The translations under genes were made by a program, and so were the position numbers. This document shows, piece after piece, positions 1 through 10,123 of a stretch of 64,000 bases of DNA; position 1 is the stretch's first letter, and the number at the start of each line of letters is the position of its first letter. The stretch is taken from contig NZ_POVL01000012.1 in the NCBI RefSeq assembly GCF_002939185.1, positions 1-64,000 of the forward strand. The letters run 5' to 3'. The notes below the pieces were generated by a model, which saw only the letters and a list, made by a program, of their open reading frames with translations, made no database searches and was not told the origin of the DNA. This DNA comes from Enterobacter sichuanensis (GTDB taxonomy: Bacteria > Pseudomonadota > Gammaproteobacteria > Enterobacterales > Enterobacteriaceae).

Positions 1-41
1 AATTTAGATTATCGATTGATTTCGGTAATGAAAAAAATTGT

Positions 42-116
42 TGGGGTATCGCCAAGCGGTAAGGCACCGGATTCTGATTCCGGCATTCCGAGGTTCGAAT
101 CCTCGTACCCCAGCCA
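42..116 (+). tRNA. tRNA-Gln (anticodon CTG)
   Basis: A 75-nt tRNA with encoded CCA. The acceptor stem TGGGGTA pairs with TACCCCA, the D arm reads GCCAAGCGGTAAGGC, the anticodon stem CCGGA/TCCGG encloses TTCTGAT (anticodon CTG), and the T loop is TTCGAAT. The sequence matches, from memory, the enterobacterial glnV/glnX type. It sits at the end of the tRNA cluster that in E. coli precedes ubiF; earlier members of the cluster would lie outside the window. Confidence 0.97.
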
Positions 117-152
117 ATTTAAAAAGTCGTTAAGCAGTCTGTTTAACGCAAT

Positions 153-227
153 TGGGGTGTCGCCAAGCGGTAAGGCTCTGGTTTCTGATACCAGCATTCC
201 GGGGTTCGAATCCCTGCACCCCAGCCA
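153..227 (+). tRNA. tRNA-Gln (anticodon CTG), variant copy
   Basis: A second 75-nt tRNA with encoded CCA and the same CTG anticodon, 36 nt after the first. The acceptor stem TGGGGTG/CACCCCA pairs perfectly. The anticodon stem is CTGGT/ACCAG instead of CCGGA/TCCGG, and the T stem CGGGG/CCCTG has one G-U pair. It is therefore a diverged isoacceptor, not a recent duplicate. Both tRNAs probably come from one transcript. Confidence 0.96.
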
Positions 228-240
228 CTTAGTCACAAAA

Positions 241-265
241 AAGCCCGCTCTGCGGGCTTTTTTGT
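241..265 (+). terminator. Intrinsic terminator of the tRNA transcript
   Basis: The stem AAGCCCGC/GCGGGCTT (8 bp, loop TCT) is followed directly by a run of six T. It lies 13 nt after the second tRNA and is the expected end of the tRNA operon. Confidence 0.9.
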
Positions 266-295
266 TTTTGTTGCTCAGAATAGTGCGGTCTGATG

Positions 296-315
296 CCCTC
301 TCCCACGGGAGAGGG
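296..315. repeat. Palindromic repeat, CCCTCTCCC type
   Basis: A perfect 9-bp inverted repeat, CCCTCTCCC/GGGAGAGGG with a 2-nt loop, between the tRNA terminator and the end of ubiF. The same core recurs near 11925, 12018, 48273 and at the right edge (63984-64000), always between genes. It may also act as the 3' stem of the ubiF message. Confidence 0.75.
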
Positions 316-323
316 AAAAAAGA

Positions 324-1499
324 TTAGAGTCCCAGGGCGTATTTGAGCGCCTGACGCTTCAAGCCGCCGGCGCGTTCCGCCGCCATCAAACCAATGTTAC
401 GCAAGATACGCACCGGCGCTATGTTATTGCTGAACCCGGCATAGAACAGATCCATTCCCGACTGCATGATAAAGTTATCCGCCATACGGCGCGTCTGATA
501 ACGCTTCAGGACCTGATGACTGGACCAGTTCTCCGCATGCCCGCGGGCGCTGCCCAGCACATCCAGTAACGCATCGACGTCGCGATACCCCAGATTTACC
601 CCCTGCCCGGCCAGCGGATGAATGGTATGTGCCGCATCGCCCACCAGCGCCAGCCCTTCTCTGGCATACTGCAATGCGTGACGCCGCGTGAGCGGGAACG
701 CCCCTGCGGCAACCGGCATAACATTGCCCAGACGGCTCGGGAAGTTCAGATGAATTTCCCGCTGCAATTGCTCCATTGAAAGCCCCTGCAGCTGGCGAAT
801 GCGCGCCGGTTTGTCGTACCACACCAGCGACGCCCAGTTATCGAACAGCGGTAAGAAGGCGTGCGGACCATTCGGGGTAAAGTGCTGCCAGGTGCTCTCT
901 CCCGGCGCATTCTCACACTGAACGGTGATCAACATACAGGACTGCTCGTACTGCCAGGCGTGCCCCCCGATACCCGCCATCTGCCTGACCTGCGAGTTAG
1001 CACCATCGGCCCCGACGACCAGCTTCACGGCCAGTTCATCGCCGCTGTCGAGCGTCAGCACATAGCCACTCTCGTGAGGATGCAGCGCCTTCAGCGACGC
1101 AGGCACACGCAACGTCACCTTCGGGTGCGCCTCCAGCGCCTGCCAGAGTGCCCGCTGGAGCACGTTATTTTCCACCATATAACCCAGGCGCGGTAACTTC
1201 AGCTCAGCGGCATCAAACGCGACGTGGGCATTTTCCCACTCCCAGGTTTCAAGACGGCTGTAAGGATGGGCGCGCATCGCCAGCACCGACTCCCAGACGC
1301 CCAGCCCGCGCAGCAGATCAACGGACGCTGCGCTGATCGCGGAGATGCGTACATCCGGTTTGGCCGCCGGATCGTATTGCCCAGGCGCTGCCTGTTCAAT
1401 TACCGTTACCTCAAATCCCTGCTGCGCCAGCCCCAGCGCCAGCGCGCCGCCGACCATACCGCCGCCGACAACGGCAACTTCGGTGTGTAGGAGTGTCAT
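324..1499 (-). CDS. ubiF: 3-demethoxyubiquinol 3-hydroxylase (UbiF)
   Basis: This FAD-dependent monooxygenase adds the last ring hydroxyl in aerobic ubiquinone synthesis. The N-terminal dinucleotide fold VVGGGMVGG lies near residues 10-18, and the second FAD motif [14 protein letters not shown] lies about three quarters along. The ATG at 1499 gives 391 aa, the length I recall for E. coli UbiF. An in-frame TTG two codons upstream (1505) is possible, but AAGGAAAA sits at good spacing for the ATG. The gene is divergent from miaB and converges on the tRNA terminator. Confidence 0.95.
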   Translation of the reverse strand: MTLLHTEVAVVGGGMVGGALALGLAQQGFEVTVIEQAAPGQYDPAAKPDVRISAISAASVDLLRGLGVWESVLAMRAHPYSRLETWEWENAHVAFDAAELKLPRLGYMVENNVLQRALWQALEAHPKVTLRVPASLKALHPHESGYVLTLDSGDELAVKLVVGADGANSQVRQMAGIGGHAWQYEQSCMLITVQCENAPGESTWQHFTPNGPHAFLPLFDNWASLVWYDKPARIRQLQGLSMEQLQREIHLNFPSRLGNVMPVAAGAFPLTRRHALQYAREGLALVGDAAHTIHPLAGQGVNLGYRDVDALLDVLGSARGHAENWSSHQVLKRYQTRRMADNFIMQSGMDLFYAGFSNNIAPVRILRNIGLMAAERAGGLKRQALKYALGL

Positions 1500-1634
1500 G
1501 GTCAATTTTCCTTATTGCAGAATCCCTTAAGTTTACCGGATTTTTTCGGTCATGAGACACATAACCTTCATACTGGTCACAACCCCACCAAAGCATTACA
1601 ATACGCGGCTTGCAATCCTGAGCTGAGCAAGTCG

Positions 1635-3059
1635 ATGACTAAAAAACTCCATATAAAAACCTGGGGCTGTCAGATGAACGAATACGATTCATCCAAGATG
1701 GCCGATCTGCTGGACACCACCCACGGATACCAGCTGACTGAAAATGCGAAAGAAGCCGATGTGCTGCTGCTAAATACCTGTTCAATTCGCGAAAAAGCGC
1801 AGGAAAAAGTCTTTCACGTGTTAGGCCGCTGGAAACTTCTTAAACGAAAAAATCCGGACCTGATCATCGGCGTGGGTGGCTGCGTTGCGTCGCAGGAAGG
1901 TAAGCTGATCCGCCAGAGAGCCCCGTATGTGGATATTGTCTTTGGCCCTCAGACCCTGCACCGCCTGCCTGAAATGATCAACAAGGTGCGCGGCGATCGT
2001 AGCCCGGTCGTTGACGTCAGCTTCCCGGAGATCGAAAAATTTGACCGTCTGCCAGAGCCGCGCGCCGATGGCCCGACCGCGTTCGTCTCTATCATGGAAG
2101 GCTGCAACAAATACTGTACTTACTGCGTGGTGCCGTATACCCGTGGTGAAGAGGTCAGCCGCCCGGCAGATGACATCCTGTTTGAAATTGCACAGCTTGC
2201 CGCCCAGGGCGTTCGCGAAGTCAACCTGCTGGGTCAGAACGTTAACGCCTGGCGTGGTGAGAACTACGACGGAACCACCGGCAGCTTTGCCGAACTGCTG
2301 CGTCTGGTGGCCGCGATTGACGGCATCGACCGTATTCGCTTTACCACCAGCCATCCGATGGAATTTACCGACGACATCATTGACGTTTACCGCGATACGC
2401 CGGAACTGGTGAGTTTCCTGCACCTGCCGATTCAGTGCGGTTCCGATCGCGTGCTGAACCTGATGGGCCGTCCGCATACGGTGCTGGAGTACAAATCCAT
2501 CATCCGTAAGCTGCGTGAAGCCCGCCCGGATATCCAGATAAGCTCTGACTTTATTGTCGGCTTCCCTGGCGAAACCGCTGATGACTTCGAACGCACCATG
2601 AAGCTCATCGGCGAAGTGAATTTTGACGTCAGCTACAGCTTCATCTTCTCACCGCGTCCTGGCACCCCTGCGGCCGATATGGTTGACGATGTACCGGAAG
2701 AAGAGAAAAAACAGCGTCTGTACATTCTGCAGGAGCGCATTAACCAGCAGGCCAACGCCTGGAGCCGCCGCATGCTCGGCACCGTCCAGCGTATTCTGGT
2801 GGAAGGCACCTCGCGCAAGAGCATCATGGAACTCTCCGGACGTACCGAGAACAACCGCGTGGTCAACTTTGAAGGTACCCCGGACATGATCGGTAAATTT
2901 GTGGATGTCGAGATTGTTGAAGTGTTGACCAACTCGCTGCGTGCGAAAGTAGTACGTACCGAAGATGAGATGGGCCTGCGTATTGCAGAGTCACCAGAAT
3001 CTGTGATTTCCCGTACCCGCAAAGAAAATGATTCTGGCGTGGGAATTTACCAGCCTTAA
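1635..3059 (+). CDS. miaB: tRNA-2-methylthio-N6-dimethylallyladenosine synthase (MiaB)
   Basis: A radical SAM methylthiotransferase that converts i6A37 to ms2i6A37 in tRNAs reading UNN codons. Three N-terminal cysteines (TWGCQMN, NTCSIRE, VGGCVAS) hold the sacrificial cluster, CNKYCTYC holds the radical SAM cluster, and a TRAM domain ends the protein. The open frame runs back to 1515, but homology begins at ATG 1635, giving 474 aa as in E. coli. A GC-rich hairpin follows the stop, so it appears to be transcribed separately from ybeZ. Confidence 0.96.
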   Translation: MTKKLHIKTWGCQMNEYDSSKMADLLDTTHGYQLTENAKEADVLLLNTCSIREKAQEKVFHVLGRWKLLKRKNPDLIIGVGGCVASQEGKLIRQRAPYVDIVFGPQTLHRLPEMINKVRGDRSPVVDVSFPEIEKFDRLPEPRADGPTAFVSIMEGCNKYCTYCVVPYTRGEEVSRPADDILFEIAQLAAQGVREVNLLGQNVNAWRGENYDGTTGSFAELLRLVAAIDGIDRIRFTTSHPMEFTDDIIDVYRDTPELVSFLHLPIQCGSDRVLNLMGRPHTVLEYKSIIRKLREARPDIQISSDFIVGFPGETADDFERTMKLIGEVNFDVSYSFIFSPRPGTPAADMVDDVPEEEKKQRLYILQERINQQANAWSRRMLGTVQRILVEGTSRKSIMELSGRTENNRVVNFEGTPDMIGKFVDVEIVEVLTNSLRAKVVRTEDEMGLRIAESPESVISRTRKENDSGVGIYQP

Positions 3060-3065
3060 TCCTTC

Positions 3066-3095
3066 AGGCCTGCCTCTTCGGCAGGCCTTGTATTT
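3066..3095 (+). terminator. Hairpin after miaB
   Basis: A perfect 9-bp stem AGGCCTGCC/GGCAGGCCT with loop TCTTC, followed by a T-rich but interrupted tail (TGTATTTCCT). It may terminate miaB, possibly incompletely. Confidence 0.65.
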
Positions 3096-3222
3096 CCTCT
3101 CATCGTCCCCAATATCATCCGCAACGCTTGCGCCTTTATTCTGTGGCGTGAATAATTTCGGTAATGACCGTTTTATTACGTCCTGTCGCAACGGATCAGT
3201 TAACCAATCAATGAGGAACAGT

Positions 3223-4269
3223 TTGAACATAGATACGCGTGAAATTAGCCTGACGCCCGCAGACAACGCTCGCCTGCTGAGCCTGTGCGGGCCGTTTGAT
3301 GACAACATCAAACAACTGGAGCGACGTCTGGGTATCGAAATCAATCGTCGCGATAATCATTTCAAACTTACCGGACGCCCTATCTGCGTCAACGCCGCCG
3401 CGGACATTCTGCGTAGCCTGTATGTCGATACCGCCCCGATGCGCGGCGAAATTCAGGATATCGAACCGGAACAGATCCACCTCGCCATTAAAGAGGCGCG
3501 CGTGCTTGAGCAGAGCGCGGAAAGCGTGCCGGACTACGGCAAGGCCATTAACATTAAGACCAAACGTGGCGTCATCAAGCCGCGGACACCAAACCAGGCG
3601 CAGTACATCGCCAACATTCTTGACCATGACATCACCTTCGGCGTTGGTCCGGCGGGTACGGGGAAAACCTATCTGGCCGTTGCCGCCGCGGTTGATGCGC
3701 TGGAGCGCCAGGAGATTCGCCGTATTCTGCTGACCCGTCCGGCTGTGGAAGCGGGCGAGAAACTGGGCTTCCTGCCCGGCGATCTAAGCCAGAAGGTTGA
3801 TCCTTACCTGCGCCCGCTGTACGACGCGCTGTTCGAGATGCTGGGCTTTGAGAAAGTCGAGAAGCTCATTGAGCGTAACGTAATAGAAGTGGCCCCGCTC
3901 GCCTACATGCGCGGCCGTACGCTCAACGACGCGTTCATCATTCTTGATGAGAGCCAGAACACCACCATCGAACAGATGAAGATGTTCCTGACGCGTATCG
4001 GCTTCAACTCGAAGGCAGTCATTACCGGTGACGTGACGCAGATCGACCTGCCGCGCAGCACCAAATCGGGTCTGCGCCACGCCATCGAAGTGCTGGCCGA
4101 AGTCGACGAAATTAGCTTTAACTTCTTCCACAGTGAAGACGTGGTACGCCACCCGGTGGTCGCGCGTATCGTTAACGCCTATGAAGCCTGGGAAGAGGCA
4201 GATCAGAAGCGTAAGGCCGAACTGGCCGCAGAACGTAAGCGCGAAGCGCAGGAGCAAGAACAGAAATGA
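3223..4269 (+). CDS. ybeZ: PhoH-like ATPase YbeZ (PhoL)
   Basis: A PhoH-family P-loop ATPase that partners the RNase YbeY. Walker A is GPAGTGKT near residue 145 and Walker B is [10 protein letters not shown]. The homologous protein begins at TTG 3223 (LNIDTREI), which has GAGGAA 6-7 nt upstream; the in-frame ATG at 3211 overlaps that ribosome site and is less likely. The product is 348 aa. Its stop overlaps the ybeY start by 4 nt, and it heads ybeZ-ybeY-corC-lnt. Confidence 0.93.
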   Translation: MNIDTREISLTPADNARLLSLCGPFDDNIKQLERRLGIEINRRDNHFKLTGRPICVNAAADILRSLYVDTAPMRGEIQDIEPEQIHLAIKEARVLEQSAESVPDYGKAINIKTKRGVIKPRTPNQAQYIANILDHDITFGVGPAGTGKTYLAVAAAVDALERQEIRRILLTRPAVEAGEKLGFLPGDLSQKVDPYLRPLYDALFEMLGFEKVEKLIERNVIEVAPLAYMRGRTLNDAFIILDESQNTTIEQMKMFLTRIGFNSKAVITGDVTQIDLPRSTKSGLRHAIEVLAEVDEISFNFFHSEDVVRHPVVARIVNAYEAWEEADQKRKAELAAERKREAQEQEQK

Positions 4270-4733
4270 GTCAGGTGATCCTCGATTTACAGCTGGCCTG
4301 TGAAGATAATTCCGGCATGCCAGATGAGGCACAGTTTCAGAAATGGCTGGATGCCGTTATCCCCCAGTTTCAGGAAGAATCAGAAGTCACGATTCGTCTG
4401 GTGGATGAAGCAGAAAGCCACGAGCTTAACCTGACCTACCGCGGGAAAGATAAGCCAACCAACGTGCTCTCTTTCCCGTTCGAAGCTCCGCCGGGTATCG
4501 AGATGCCGCTGTTGGGCGATCTGATCATCTGCCGTCAGGTGGTTGAACAGGAAGCCAAAGAGCAACAAAAGCCGCTGGAAGCCCACTGGGCGCATATGGT
4601 GGTCCATGGCAGCCTGCATCTGCTCGGCTACGATCATATTGAAGACGACGAAGCGGAAGAGATGGAGTCCCTTGAGACAGAGATAATGCTTGCTCTGGGC
4701 TATGAGGATCCGTACATTGCCGAGAAAGAATAG
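4266..4733 (+). CDS. ybeY: Endoribonuclease YbeY
   Basis: A 155-aa metal-dependent endoribonuclease needed for 16S rRNA 3' end maturation and 70S ribosome quality control. The zinc motif [11 protein letters not shown] (HxxxHxxxxxH) is near residues 114-124. Its start overlaps the ybeZ stop (AAATGAG), consistent with translational coupling. The length equals E. coli YbeY. Confidence 0.96.
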   Translation: MSQVILDLQLACEDNSGMPDEAQFQKWLDAVIPQFQEESEVTIRLVDEAESHELNLTYRGKDKPTNVLSFPFEAPPGIEMPLLGDLIICRQVVEQEAKEQQKPLEAHWAHMVVHGSLHLLGYDHIEDDEAEEMESLETEIMLALGYEDPYIAEKE

Positions 4734-4822
4734 TCCGTCATCTGACTGACTAACATGCCGCCACGAAAGGAGATTGCGTGGCGGTAAACGTTGAACTAAC
4801 AAGAGAACCCTTAACAAACGCC

Positions 4823-5701
4823 ATGAGCGACGACAATTCACACAGTAGCGACACGACAACCAGTAAAAAGGGATTTTTCTCCCTCATTCTGAACCAGCTT
4901 TTCCACGGCGAACCGAAAAACCGTGATGAACTGCTGGAGCTGATTCGTGATTCCGGGCAGAACGACCTTATCGACGAAGATACGCGCGAAATGCTCGAAG
5001 GGGTTATGGACATCGCCGACCAGCGCGTTCGCGATATCATGATCCCCCGGTCACAGATGATTACCCTGAAACGCAACCAGACGCTGGACGAGTGCCTCGA
5101 TGTGATCATCGAATCCGCCCACTCGCGTTTCCCGGTCATCAGCGAAGACAAAGATCACATCGAAGGGATTTTGATGGCGAAAGATCTGCTGCCGTTTATG
5201 CGCAGCGATGCCGAAGCTTTCAGCATGGAAAAAGTGTTACGCCAGGCCGTGGTTGTGCCGGAAAGTAAACGTGTGGATCGGATGCTGAAAGAGTTCCGCT
5301 CTCAGCGTTACCACATGGCGATTGTTATTGATGAATTTGGTGGCGTTTCCGGTCTGGTCACGATCGAAGATATTCTTGAGCTGATTGTCGGCGAAATCGA
5401 AGATGAGTATGACGAAGAGGAAGATATCGACTTCCGTCAGCTCAGCCGCCACACCTGGACCGTGCGTGCGCTGGCCTCCATCGAAGACTTCAATGACGCC
5501 TTCGGGACCCACTTCAGCGATGAAGAGGTGGATACCATTGGCGGGCTGGTAATGCAGGCCTTTGGTCATCTTCCGGCGCGCGGTGAGACCGTTGACATCG
5601 ACGGTTACCAGTTCAAAGTGGCCATGGCCGACAGCCGACGTATTATACAGGTTCACGTCAGAACGCCGGACGATTCACCGGTGCCAAAACTGGAAGAGTA
5701 A
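4823..5701 (+). CDS. corC: CNNM/CorC family protein YbeX (CorC)
   Basis: A cytosolic protein with two CBS domains and a C-terminal transporter-associated domain. It is linked to magnesium/cobalt efflux and, in E. coli, to ribosome metabolism. CBS motifs include [11 protein letters not shown] near residue 70 and the [10 protein letters not shown] stretch near residue 170. ATG 4823 gives 292 aa, matching E. coli, but it lacks a visible Shine-Dalgarno. An in-frame GTG at 4778 has AAGGAG 7 nt ahead and would add 15 residues. Confidence 0.92.
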   Translation: MSDDNSHSSDTTTSKKGFFSLILNQLFHGEPKNRDELLELIRDSGQNDLIDEDTREMLEGVMDIADQRVRDIMIPRSQMITLKRNQTLDECLDVIIESAHSRFPVISEDKDHIEGILMAKDLLPFMRSDAEAFSMEKVLRQAVVVPESKRVDRMLKEFRSQRYHMAIVIDEFGGVSGLVTIEDILELIVGEIEDEYDEEEDIDFRQLSRHTWTVRALASIEDFNDAFGTHFSDEEVDTIGGLVMQAFGHLPARGETVDIDGYQFKVAMADSRRIIQVHVRTPDDSPVPKLEE

Positions 5702-5706
5702 TGTAA

Positions 5707-7245
5707 ATGGCATTTGCCCCACTGTTTGAACGCCAGCGCGTCCTTTTGCTGCTGGCGCTGTTACTCGGAGCCAGCGGTACGCTGGCTTTTTCTCCTTACG
5801 ATATCTGGCCTGCGGCCATCCTCTCCCTGATGGGACTACAGGGTTTAACCCTGAATCGTCGTCCCGTCCAGGCTGCCGCCATCGGCTACTTCTGGGGGCT
5901 GGGGCTGTTTGGCTCAGGCATCAACTGGGTCTATGTCAGCATCGCCCAGTTTGGCGGTATGCCAGGCCCTGTTAATGTCTTCCTGGTGGTACTGCTAGCC
6001 GCGTACCTCTCACTGTATACCGGTTTGTTCGCGGGCATCCTTTCTCGCCTGTGGCCAAAAACCAGCTGGCTACGCGTCGCCATTGCCGCGCCCGTGGTCT
6101 GGCAACTCACCGAGTTCCTGCGCGGTTGGGTACTGACGGGCTTCCCGTGGCTGCAGTTCGGCTACAGTCAAATTGACGGCCCGCTAAAAGGCCTGGCGCC
6201 GGTGATGGGCGTTGAAGCCATCAACTTCCTGCTGATGGTGATCAGCGGCCTGCTGGTACTGGCGCTGGTCACGCGCTGCTGGAAACCGCTGGTGGTGGCG
6301 CTCGTATTGTTCGCCCTGCCTTTCCCGCTGCGCTATATCCAGTGGTTCACGCCCGAGCCCGGGCGTGCCATGCAGGTTTCCATGGTGCAGGGAAATATCC
6401 CGCAGTCCATGAAGTGGGACGAGAAAGAGCTGCTGAATACGCTTAAGATTTACGCCAACGCCACCGAAGAGGTGATGGGAAAATCACAGCTGATTATCTG
6501 GCCGGAGTCGGCGATCCCCGATCTGGAACTCAACCAGCAGCCGTTTCTGAACATGATGAACGATCTGCTGCTCGCGCGCGGCAGTACGTTGATTACCGGC
6601 ATTGTGGATGCGCGTCTGAACCAGCAGAACCGCTACGACACCTACAACACCATCATTACGCTCGGTAAAGACAGCGAATACAGTTACCACTCGACTGACC
6701 GGTATAACAAGAATCACCTGGTACCGTTTGGTGAGTTTGTTCCGCTGGAGTCGATTCTGCGTCCGCTGGCCCCCTTCTTTGACCTGCCGATGTCCTCTTT
6801 CAGCCGCGGGCCATACGTTCAGCCCCAGCTGCACGCGCACGGCTTTGCTCTGACGGCGGCCATTTGCTACGAAATCATTCTCGGCGAACAGGTGCGGGAT
6901 AACTTCCGTCCGGACACGGACTTCCTGCTGACCATCTCTAACGATGCATGGTTCGGTAAGTCGATTGGCCCGTGGCAGCACTTCCAGATGGCGCGCATGC
7001 GCTCCCTGGAGCTGGCGCGTCCACTGCTGCGCAGCACCAATAACGGCATTACCGCCGTTATTGGACCGCAGGGTGAAATTCAGGCCATGATCCCTCAGTT
7101 CACCCGTGAAGTGCTGACCACGACAGTCACGCCAACGACCGGGTTAACGCCATATGCGCGTACCGGCAACTGGCCACTGTGGATCCTGACCGCGCTGTTT
7201 GGCTTTGGCGCCGTGTTGATGAGTCTGAGTCAGCGTCGTAAATAA
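5707..7245 (+). CDS. lnt: Apolipoprotein N-acyltransferase (Lnt)
   Basis: An inner-membrane enzyme that transfers the third acyl chain to the N-terminal cysteine of lipoproteins. Several N-terminal membrane helices come first, then a periplasmic nitrilase-fold domain with the catalytic triad Glu (WPESAIPD, about 267), Lys ([10 protein letters not shown], about 335) and Cys (AICYE, about 387), and a final membrane helix. It is 512 aa and starts 5 nt after corC, so it is the last gene of ybeZ-ybeY-corC-lnt. Confidence 0.96.
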   Translation: MAFAPLFERQRVLLLLALLLGASGTLAFSPYDIWPAAILSLMGLQGLTLNRRPVQAAAIGYFWGLGLFGSGINWVYVSIAQFGGMPGPVNVFLVVLLAAYLSLYTGLFAGILSRLWPKTSWLRVAIAAPVVWQLTEFLRGWVLTGFPWLQFGYSQIDGPLKGLAPVMGVEAINFLLMVISGLLVLALVTRCWKPLVVALVLFALPFPLRYIQWFTPEPGRAMQVSMVQGNIPQSMKWDEKELLNTLKIYANATEEVMGKSQLIIWPESAIPDLELNQQPFLNMMNDLLLARGSTLITGIVDARLNQQNRYDTYNTIITLGKDSEYSYHSTDRYNKNHLVPFGEFVPLESILRPLAPFFDLPMSSFSRGPYVQPQLHAHGFALTAAICYEIILGEQVRDNFRPDTDFLLTISNDAWFGKSIGPWQHFQMARMRSLELARPLLRSTNNGITAVIGPQGEIQAMIPQFTREVLTTTVTPTTGLTPYARTGNWPLWILTALFGFGAVLMSLSQRRK

Positions 7246-7259
7246 CCTTACCTTCTGTT

Positions 7260-7334
7260 GCCGGGTGGCGCTGATGCTTACCCGGCCTACATTTTTGCTC
7301 CCGTAGGTCGGGTAAGGCGTAGCCGCCACCCGAC
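7260..7334. repeat. REP/BIME pair
   Basis: Two facing REP units between lnt and gltI. The left reads GCCGGGTGGCG...TTACCCGGCCTAC; the right is its inverse, GTAGGTCGGGTAAGGCGTAGCCGCCACCCGAC in outline. Single or paired copies of the same family occur at 38427, 51152, 52487 and 59272. Confidence 0.85.
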
Positions 7335-7355
7335 AATCCTCTCCGAATTCATTTC

Positions 7356-7371
7356 TGGCACGCCTATTGCT
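7356..7371 (+). promoter_or_regulatory. Sigma-54 (RpoN) promoter for gltI
   Basis: TGGCACG-CCTA-TTGCT is an exact match to the -24/-12 consensus, with GG and GC ten bases apart. It points toward gltI, whose ATG is about 270 nt downstream, so it predicts a long 5' leader. Two NtrC-like dyads lie just downstream (see separate entry). Confidence 0.8.
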
Positions 7372-7404
7372 TTGTTTATTCAGGTAAACGCAGTTTGGCT
7401 TAAT

Positions 7405-7454
7405 GTGCAACTTTGTCGCACCAGCGTAGATCACCGGTAGCACCGAAACGGTGC
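7405..7454 (+). promoter_or_regulatory. NtrC-like binding sites in the gltI leader
   Basis: The perfect dyad GCACC-GAAAC-GGTGC at 7440-7454 has the same half-sites and spacing as the classical glnA NtrC enhancer. A weaker dyad, GTGC...GCAC, lies at 7405-7421. They lie downstream of the -24/-12 element, which is unusual for an enhancer, so function is inferred from sequence only. Confidence 0.55.
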
Positions 7455-7644
7455 AACGGGAGATATTTGCCTCTGAATGGTGCGGCGCGCTTCGCAAAAA
7501 TAAACAATAACGCAGCAAAATCTTTACATTAAGCCAGACTAAATGTTAACAAGCTTGCATAACACTGCACTCGCATCGCGCGAGATATAACAACATCACA
7601 ATGGGTATCAATGCGTCACTGGCGCTGATAAGAAGGAGTTGGGT

Positions 7645-8550
7645 ATGCAATTACGTAAACTGGCCACAGCAATGCTGGTGATGGGAATGTCTGCTGGCGT
7701 GGTCCACGCTGAAGATGCGCCGGCAGCCGGCAGCACTCTCGACAAGATTGCCAAAAACGGCGTGATCGTGGTCGGCCACCGTGAATCTTCTGTCCCGTTC
7801 TCTTACTACGACAACACGCAAAAAGTCGTAGGTTATTCACAGGATTACTCCAACGCCATCGTTGAAGCTGTGAAGAAAAAGCTGAACAAACCTGACCTGC
7901 AGGTGAAGCTGATCCCAATCACTTCACAGAACCGTATTCCACTGCTGCAAAACGGCACCTTTGATTTTGAGTGTGGCTCCACCACCAACAACCTCGAGCG
8001 TCAGAAACAGGCAGCCTTCTCGGACACCATCTTTGTTGTGGGCACCCGCCTGCTGACGAAGAAAGGCGGTGAGATCAAAGACTTCGCTGACCTGAAAGGG
8101 AAAGCGGTCGTGGTCACCTCCGGTACCACTTCAGAAGTGCTGCTGCACAAGCTGAATGACGAGAAGAAAATGGATATGCGCATCATCAGCGCTAAAGACC
8201 ATGGCGACTCCTTCCGTACCCTGGAAAGTGGTCGTGCCGTCGCGTTTATGATGGACGACGCCCTGCTGGCGGGCGAGCGTGCAAAAGCGAAGAAACCGGA
8301 CAACTGGGATATCGTCGGTACCGCGCAGTCGAAAGAAGCCTACGGCTGTATGCTGCGTAAAGACGATCCGCAGTTCAAAAAGCTGATCGATGACACCATC
8401 GCCCAGGTGCAAACCTCCGGTGAAGCGGAAAAATGGTTCGACAAATGGTTCAAGAACCCGATTCCACCAAAAAACCTGAACATGAACTTTGAACTGTCCG
8501 ACGACATGAAGGCCCTGTTCAAATCACCCAATGACAAAGCTCTTAACTAA
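7645..8550 (+). CDS. gltI: Glutamate/aspartate ABC transporter, periplasmic binding protein
   Basis: The periplasmic receptor of the high-affinity glutamate/aspartate importer GltIJKL. An N-terminal signal peptide (MQLRKLATAMLV...VHA) is followed by a type II amino-acid binding fold beginning TLDKIAKNG. ATG 7645 has AAGGAG 6 nt upstream; the TTG two codons earlier sits in that ribosome site. The product is 301 aa. A long leader with a sigma-54 promoter precedes it and an SroC-like RNA element follows it. Confidence 0.96.
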   Translation: MQLRKLATAMLVMGMSAGVVHAEDAPAAGSTLDKIAKNGVIVVGHRESSVPFSYYDNTQKVVGYSQDYSNAIVEAVKKKLNKPDLQVKLIPITSQNRIPLLQNGTFDFECGSTTNNLERQKQAAFSDTIFVVGTRLLTKKGGEIKDFADLKGKAVVVTSGTTSEVLLHKLNDEKKMDMRIISAKDHGDSFRTLESGRAVAFMMDDALLAGERAKAKKPDNWDIVGTAQSKEAYGCMLRKDDPQFKKLIDDTIAQVQTSGEAEKWFDKWFKNPIPPKNLNMNFELSDDMKALFKSPNDKALN

Positions 8551-8693
8551 TTAGAACAACAGGGGCGGGATCTCCTGCCCTCTCGATTGTCGGGAAGCAC
8601 GGACAGACTATACGTTGAGTGGTCGTTCCCCACTCAGCACGAAAAATGAGCTTCTCACCAATCTTCGAGGGTAGCGCTGCTACCCTTTTTTTT
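8540..8693 (+). ncRNA. sroC: SroC-like small RNA (gltI-gltJ intergenic)
   Basis: In E. coli and Salmonella this intergenic region yields SroC, a processed RNA that sponges GcvB. Here the 155-bp gltI-gltJ gap keeps the same layout: a GC hairpin after the gltI stop (CAGGGGCGGGATCTCCTGCC), a single-stranded middle, and a terminator GGGTAGC/GCTACCC with eight T at 8669-8693. The 5' end is approximate because the RNA is cleaved from the operon message. Identification rests on synteny and structure recalled from the family. Confidence 0.7.
8669..8693 (+). terminator. Intrinsic terminator inside the glt operon
   Basis: A 7-bp stem GGGTAGC/GCTACCC with loop GCT and eight T. It ends the gltI/SroC transcript and lowers expression of gltJKL relative to gltI; gltJ starts 13 nt later. 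Confidence 0.88.
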
Positions 8694-8705
8694 CTGGAGT
8701 TTATT

Positions 8706-9446
8706 ATGTCAATCGACTGGAACTGGGGCATATTCCTGCAACAAGCCCCGTTCGGCAACACCACCTATCTTGGCTGGCTGTGGAGCGGATTTCAGGTTAC
8801 CGTGGCATTATCGATAACAGCGTGGATTATCGCGTTTCTTGTCGGTTCGCTGTTCGGTATTCTGCGTACCGTCCCTAACCGTTTCCTTTCAACACTGGGC
8901 ACCATGTACGTGGAACTGTTCCGTAACGTTCCGCTCATCGTGCAATTCTTTACCTGGTATCTGGTTATCCCGGAACTGCTGCCTGAAAATATTGGCATGT
9001 GGTTCAAATCGGAACTGGATCCGAATGTACAGTTCTTTGTCTCCTCAATGATGTGTCTGGGGCTGTTTACCGCTGCGCGCGTTTGTGAGCAGGTGCGTGC
9101 CGCCATTCAGTCATTACCCCGTGGACAAAAAAATGCGGGCCTGGCGATGGGGTTAACCCTGCCGCAAACCTACCGTTACGTGCTGCTGCCTAACGCTTAC
9201 CGCGTGATCGTCCCACCGATGACCTCTGAGATGATGAACCTGGTGAAAAACTCGGCCATCGCCTCAACCATCGGTCTGGTCGATATGGCGGCTCAGGCGG
9301 GCAAGCTGCTGGATTACTCCGCGCACGCGTGGGAATCCTTCACCGCAATCACGCTCGCGTATGTTCTGATTAACGCTTTCATCATGCTGGTGATGAACCT
9401 GGTTGAACGCAAAATTCGCCTGCCGGGCAATATGGGGGGCAAATAA
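8706..9446 (+). CDS. gltJ: Glutamate/aspartate ABC transporter permease GltJ
   Basis: One of the two inner-membrane permease subunits of GltIJKL. It is a 246-aa polar amino-acid (HisM-type) permease with about five helices and the EAA-like loop near [26 protein letters not shown] (shown in part). ATG 8706 has TGGAG upstream; the open frame extends back to 8619 without homology. The stop overlaps the gltK start (TAATG). Confidence 0.95.
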   Translation: MSIDWNWGIFLQQAPFGNTTYLGWLWSGFQVTVALSITAWIIAFLVGSLFGILRTVPNRFLSTLGTMYVELFRNVPLIVQFFTWYLVIPELLPENIGMWFKSELDPNVQFFVSSMMCLGLFTAARVCEQVRAAIQSLPRGQKNAGLAMGLTLPQTYRYVLLPNAYRVIVPPMTSEMMNLVKNSAIASTIGLVDMAAQAGKLLDYSAHAWESFTAITLAYVLINAFIMLVMNLVERKIRLPGNMGGK

Positions 9447-10123
9447 TGTACGAGTTTGACTGGAGTTCTATCGTTCCCTCTATGCCATACCTGCTTGATG
9501 GCCTGGTGATTACCTTAAAAATCACGCTTATTGCCATCATCGTCGGTATCGTCTGGGGTACCCTGCTGGCCGTCATGCGCCTGTCGAGCTTTAAGCCGCT
9601 CGCCTGGTTTGCAACCGCCTACGTCAACGTTTTCCGTTCCATCCCGCTGGTGATGGTGCTGCTGTGGTTTTATCTGATTGTGCCCGGCTTCCTGCAAAAC
9701 GTGCTGGGGCTGTCACCGAAAACCGATATCCGCCTGATCTCCGCGATGGTGGCGTTCTCGATGTTTGAGGCCGCCTACTATTCAGAGATTATCCGTGCGG
9801 GCATTCAGAGTATCTCCCGTGGACAGTCCAGCGCCGCGCTGGCACTGGGGATGACGCACTGGCAGTCCATGCAGCTCATTATTCTGCCGCAGGCGTTTCG
9901 CGCCATGGTTCCACTCCTGCTGACCCAGGGTATCGTATTGTTCCAGGATACCTCCCTGGTCTACGTGCTGAGTCTGGCAGACTTCTTCCGTACCGCGTCC
10001 ACCATCGGTGAACGTGATGGTACGCAGGTCGAGATGGTGCTCTTCGCGGGAGCGGTCTATTTTGTGATTAGTTTAAGCGCGTCGCTGTTGGTCAGCTGGC
10101 TGAAGAAAAGGACGGTACAATGA
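9446..10123 (+). CDS. gltK: Glutamate/aspartate ABC transporter permease GltK
   Basis: The second permease subunit, 225 aa, with the EAA loop [19 protein letters not shown]. It is coupled by overlap to gltJ before it and, by 4 nt, to gltL after it. It pairs with GltJ to form the membrane channel driven by GltL. Confidence 0.95.
   Translation: MYEFDWSSIVPSMPYLLDGLVITLKITLIAIIVGIVWGTLLAVMRLSSFKPLAWFATAYVNVFRSIPLVMVLLWFYLIVPGFLQNVLGLSPKTDIRLISAMVAFSMFEAAYYSEIIRAGIQSISRGQSSAALALGMTHWQSMQLIILPQAFRAMVPLLLTQGIVLFQDTSLVYVLSLADFFRTASTIGERDGTQVEMVLFAGAVYFVISLSASLLVSWLKKRTVQ

Noticed and set aside
1-320. tRNA genes as an integration site
   Set aside because: No integrase, no direct repeat of the tRNA 3' end, and the DNA downstream is the conserved ubiF region.
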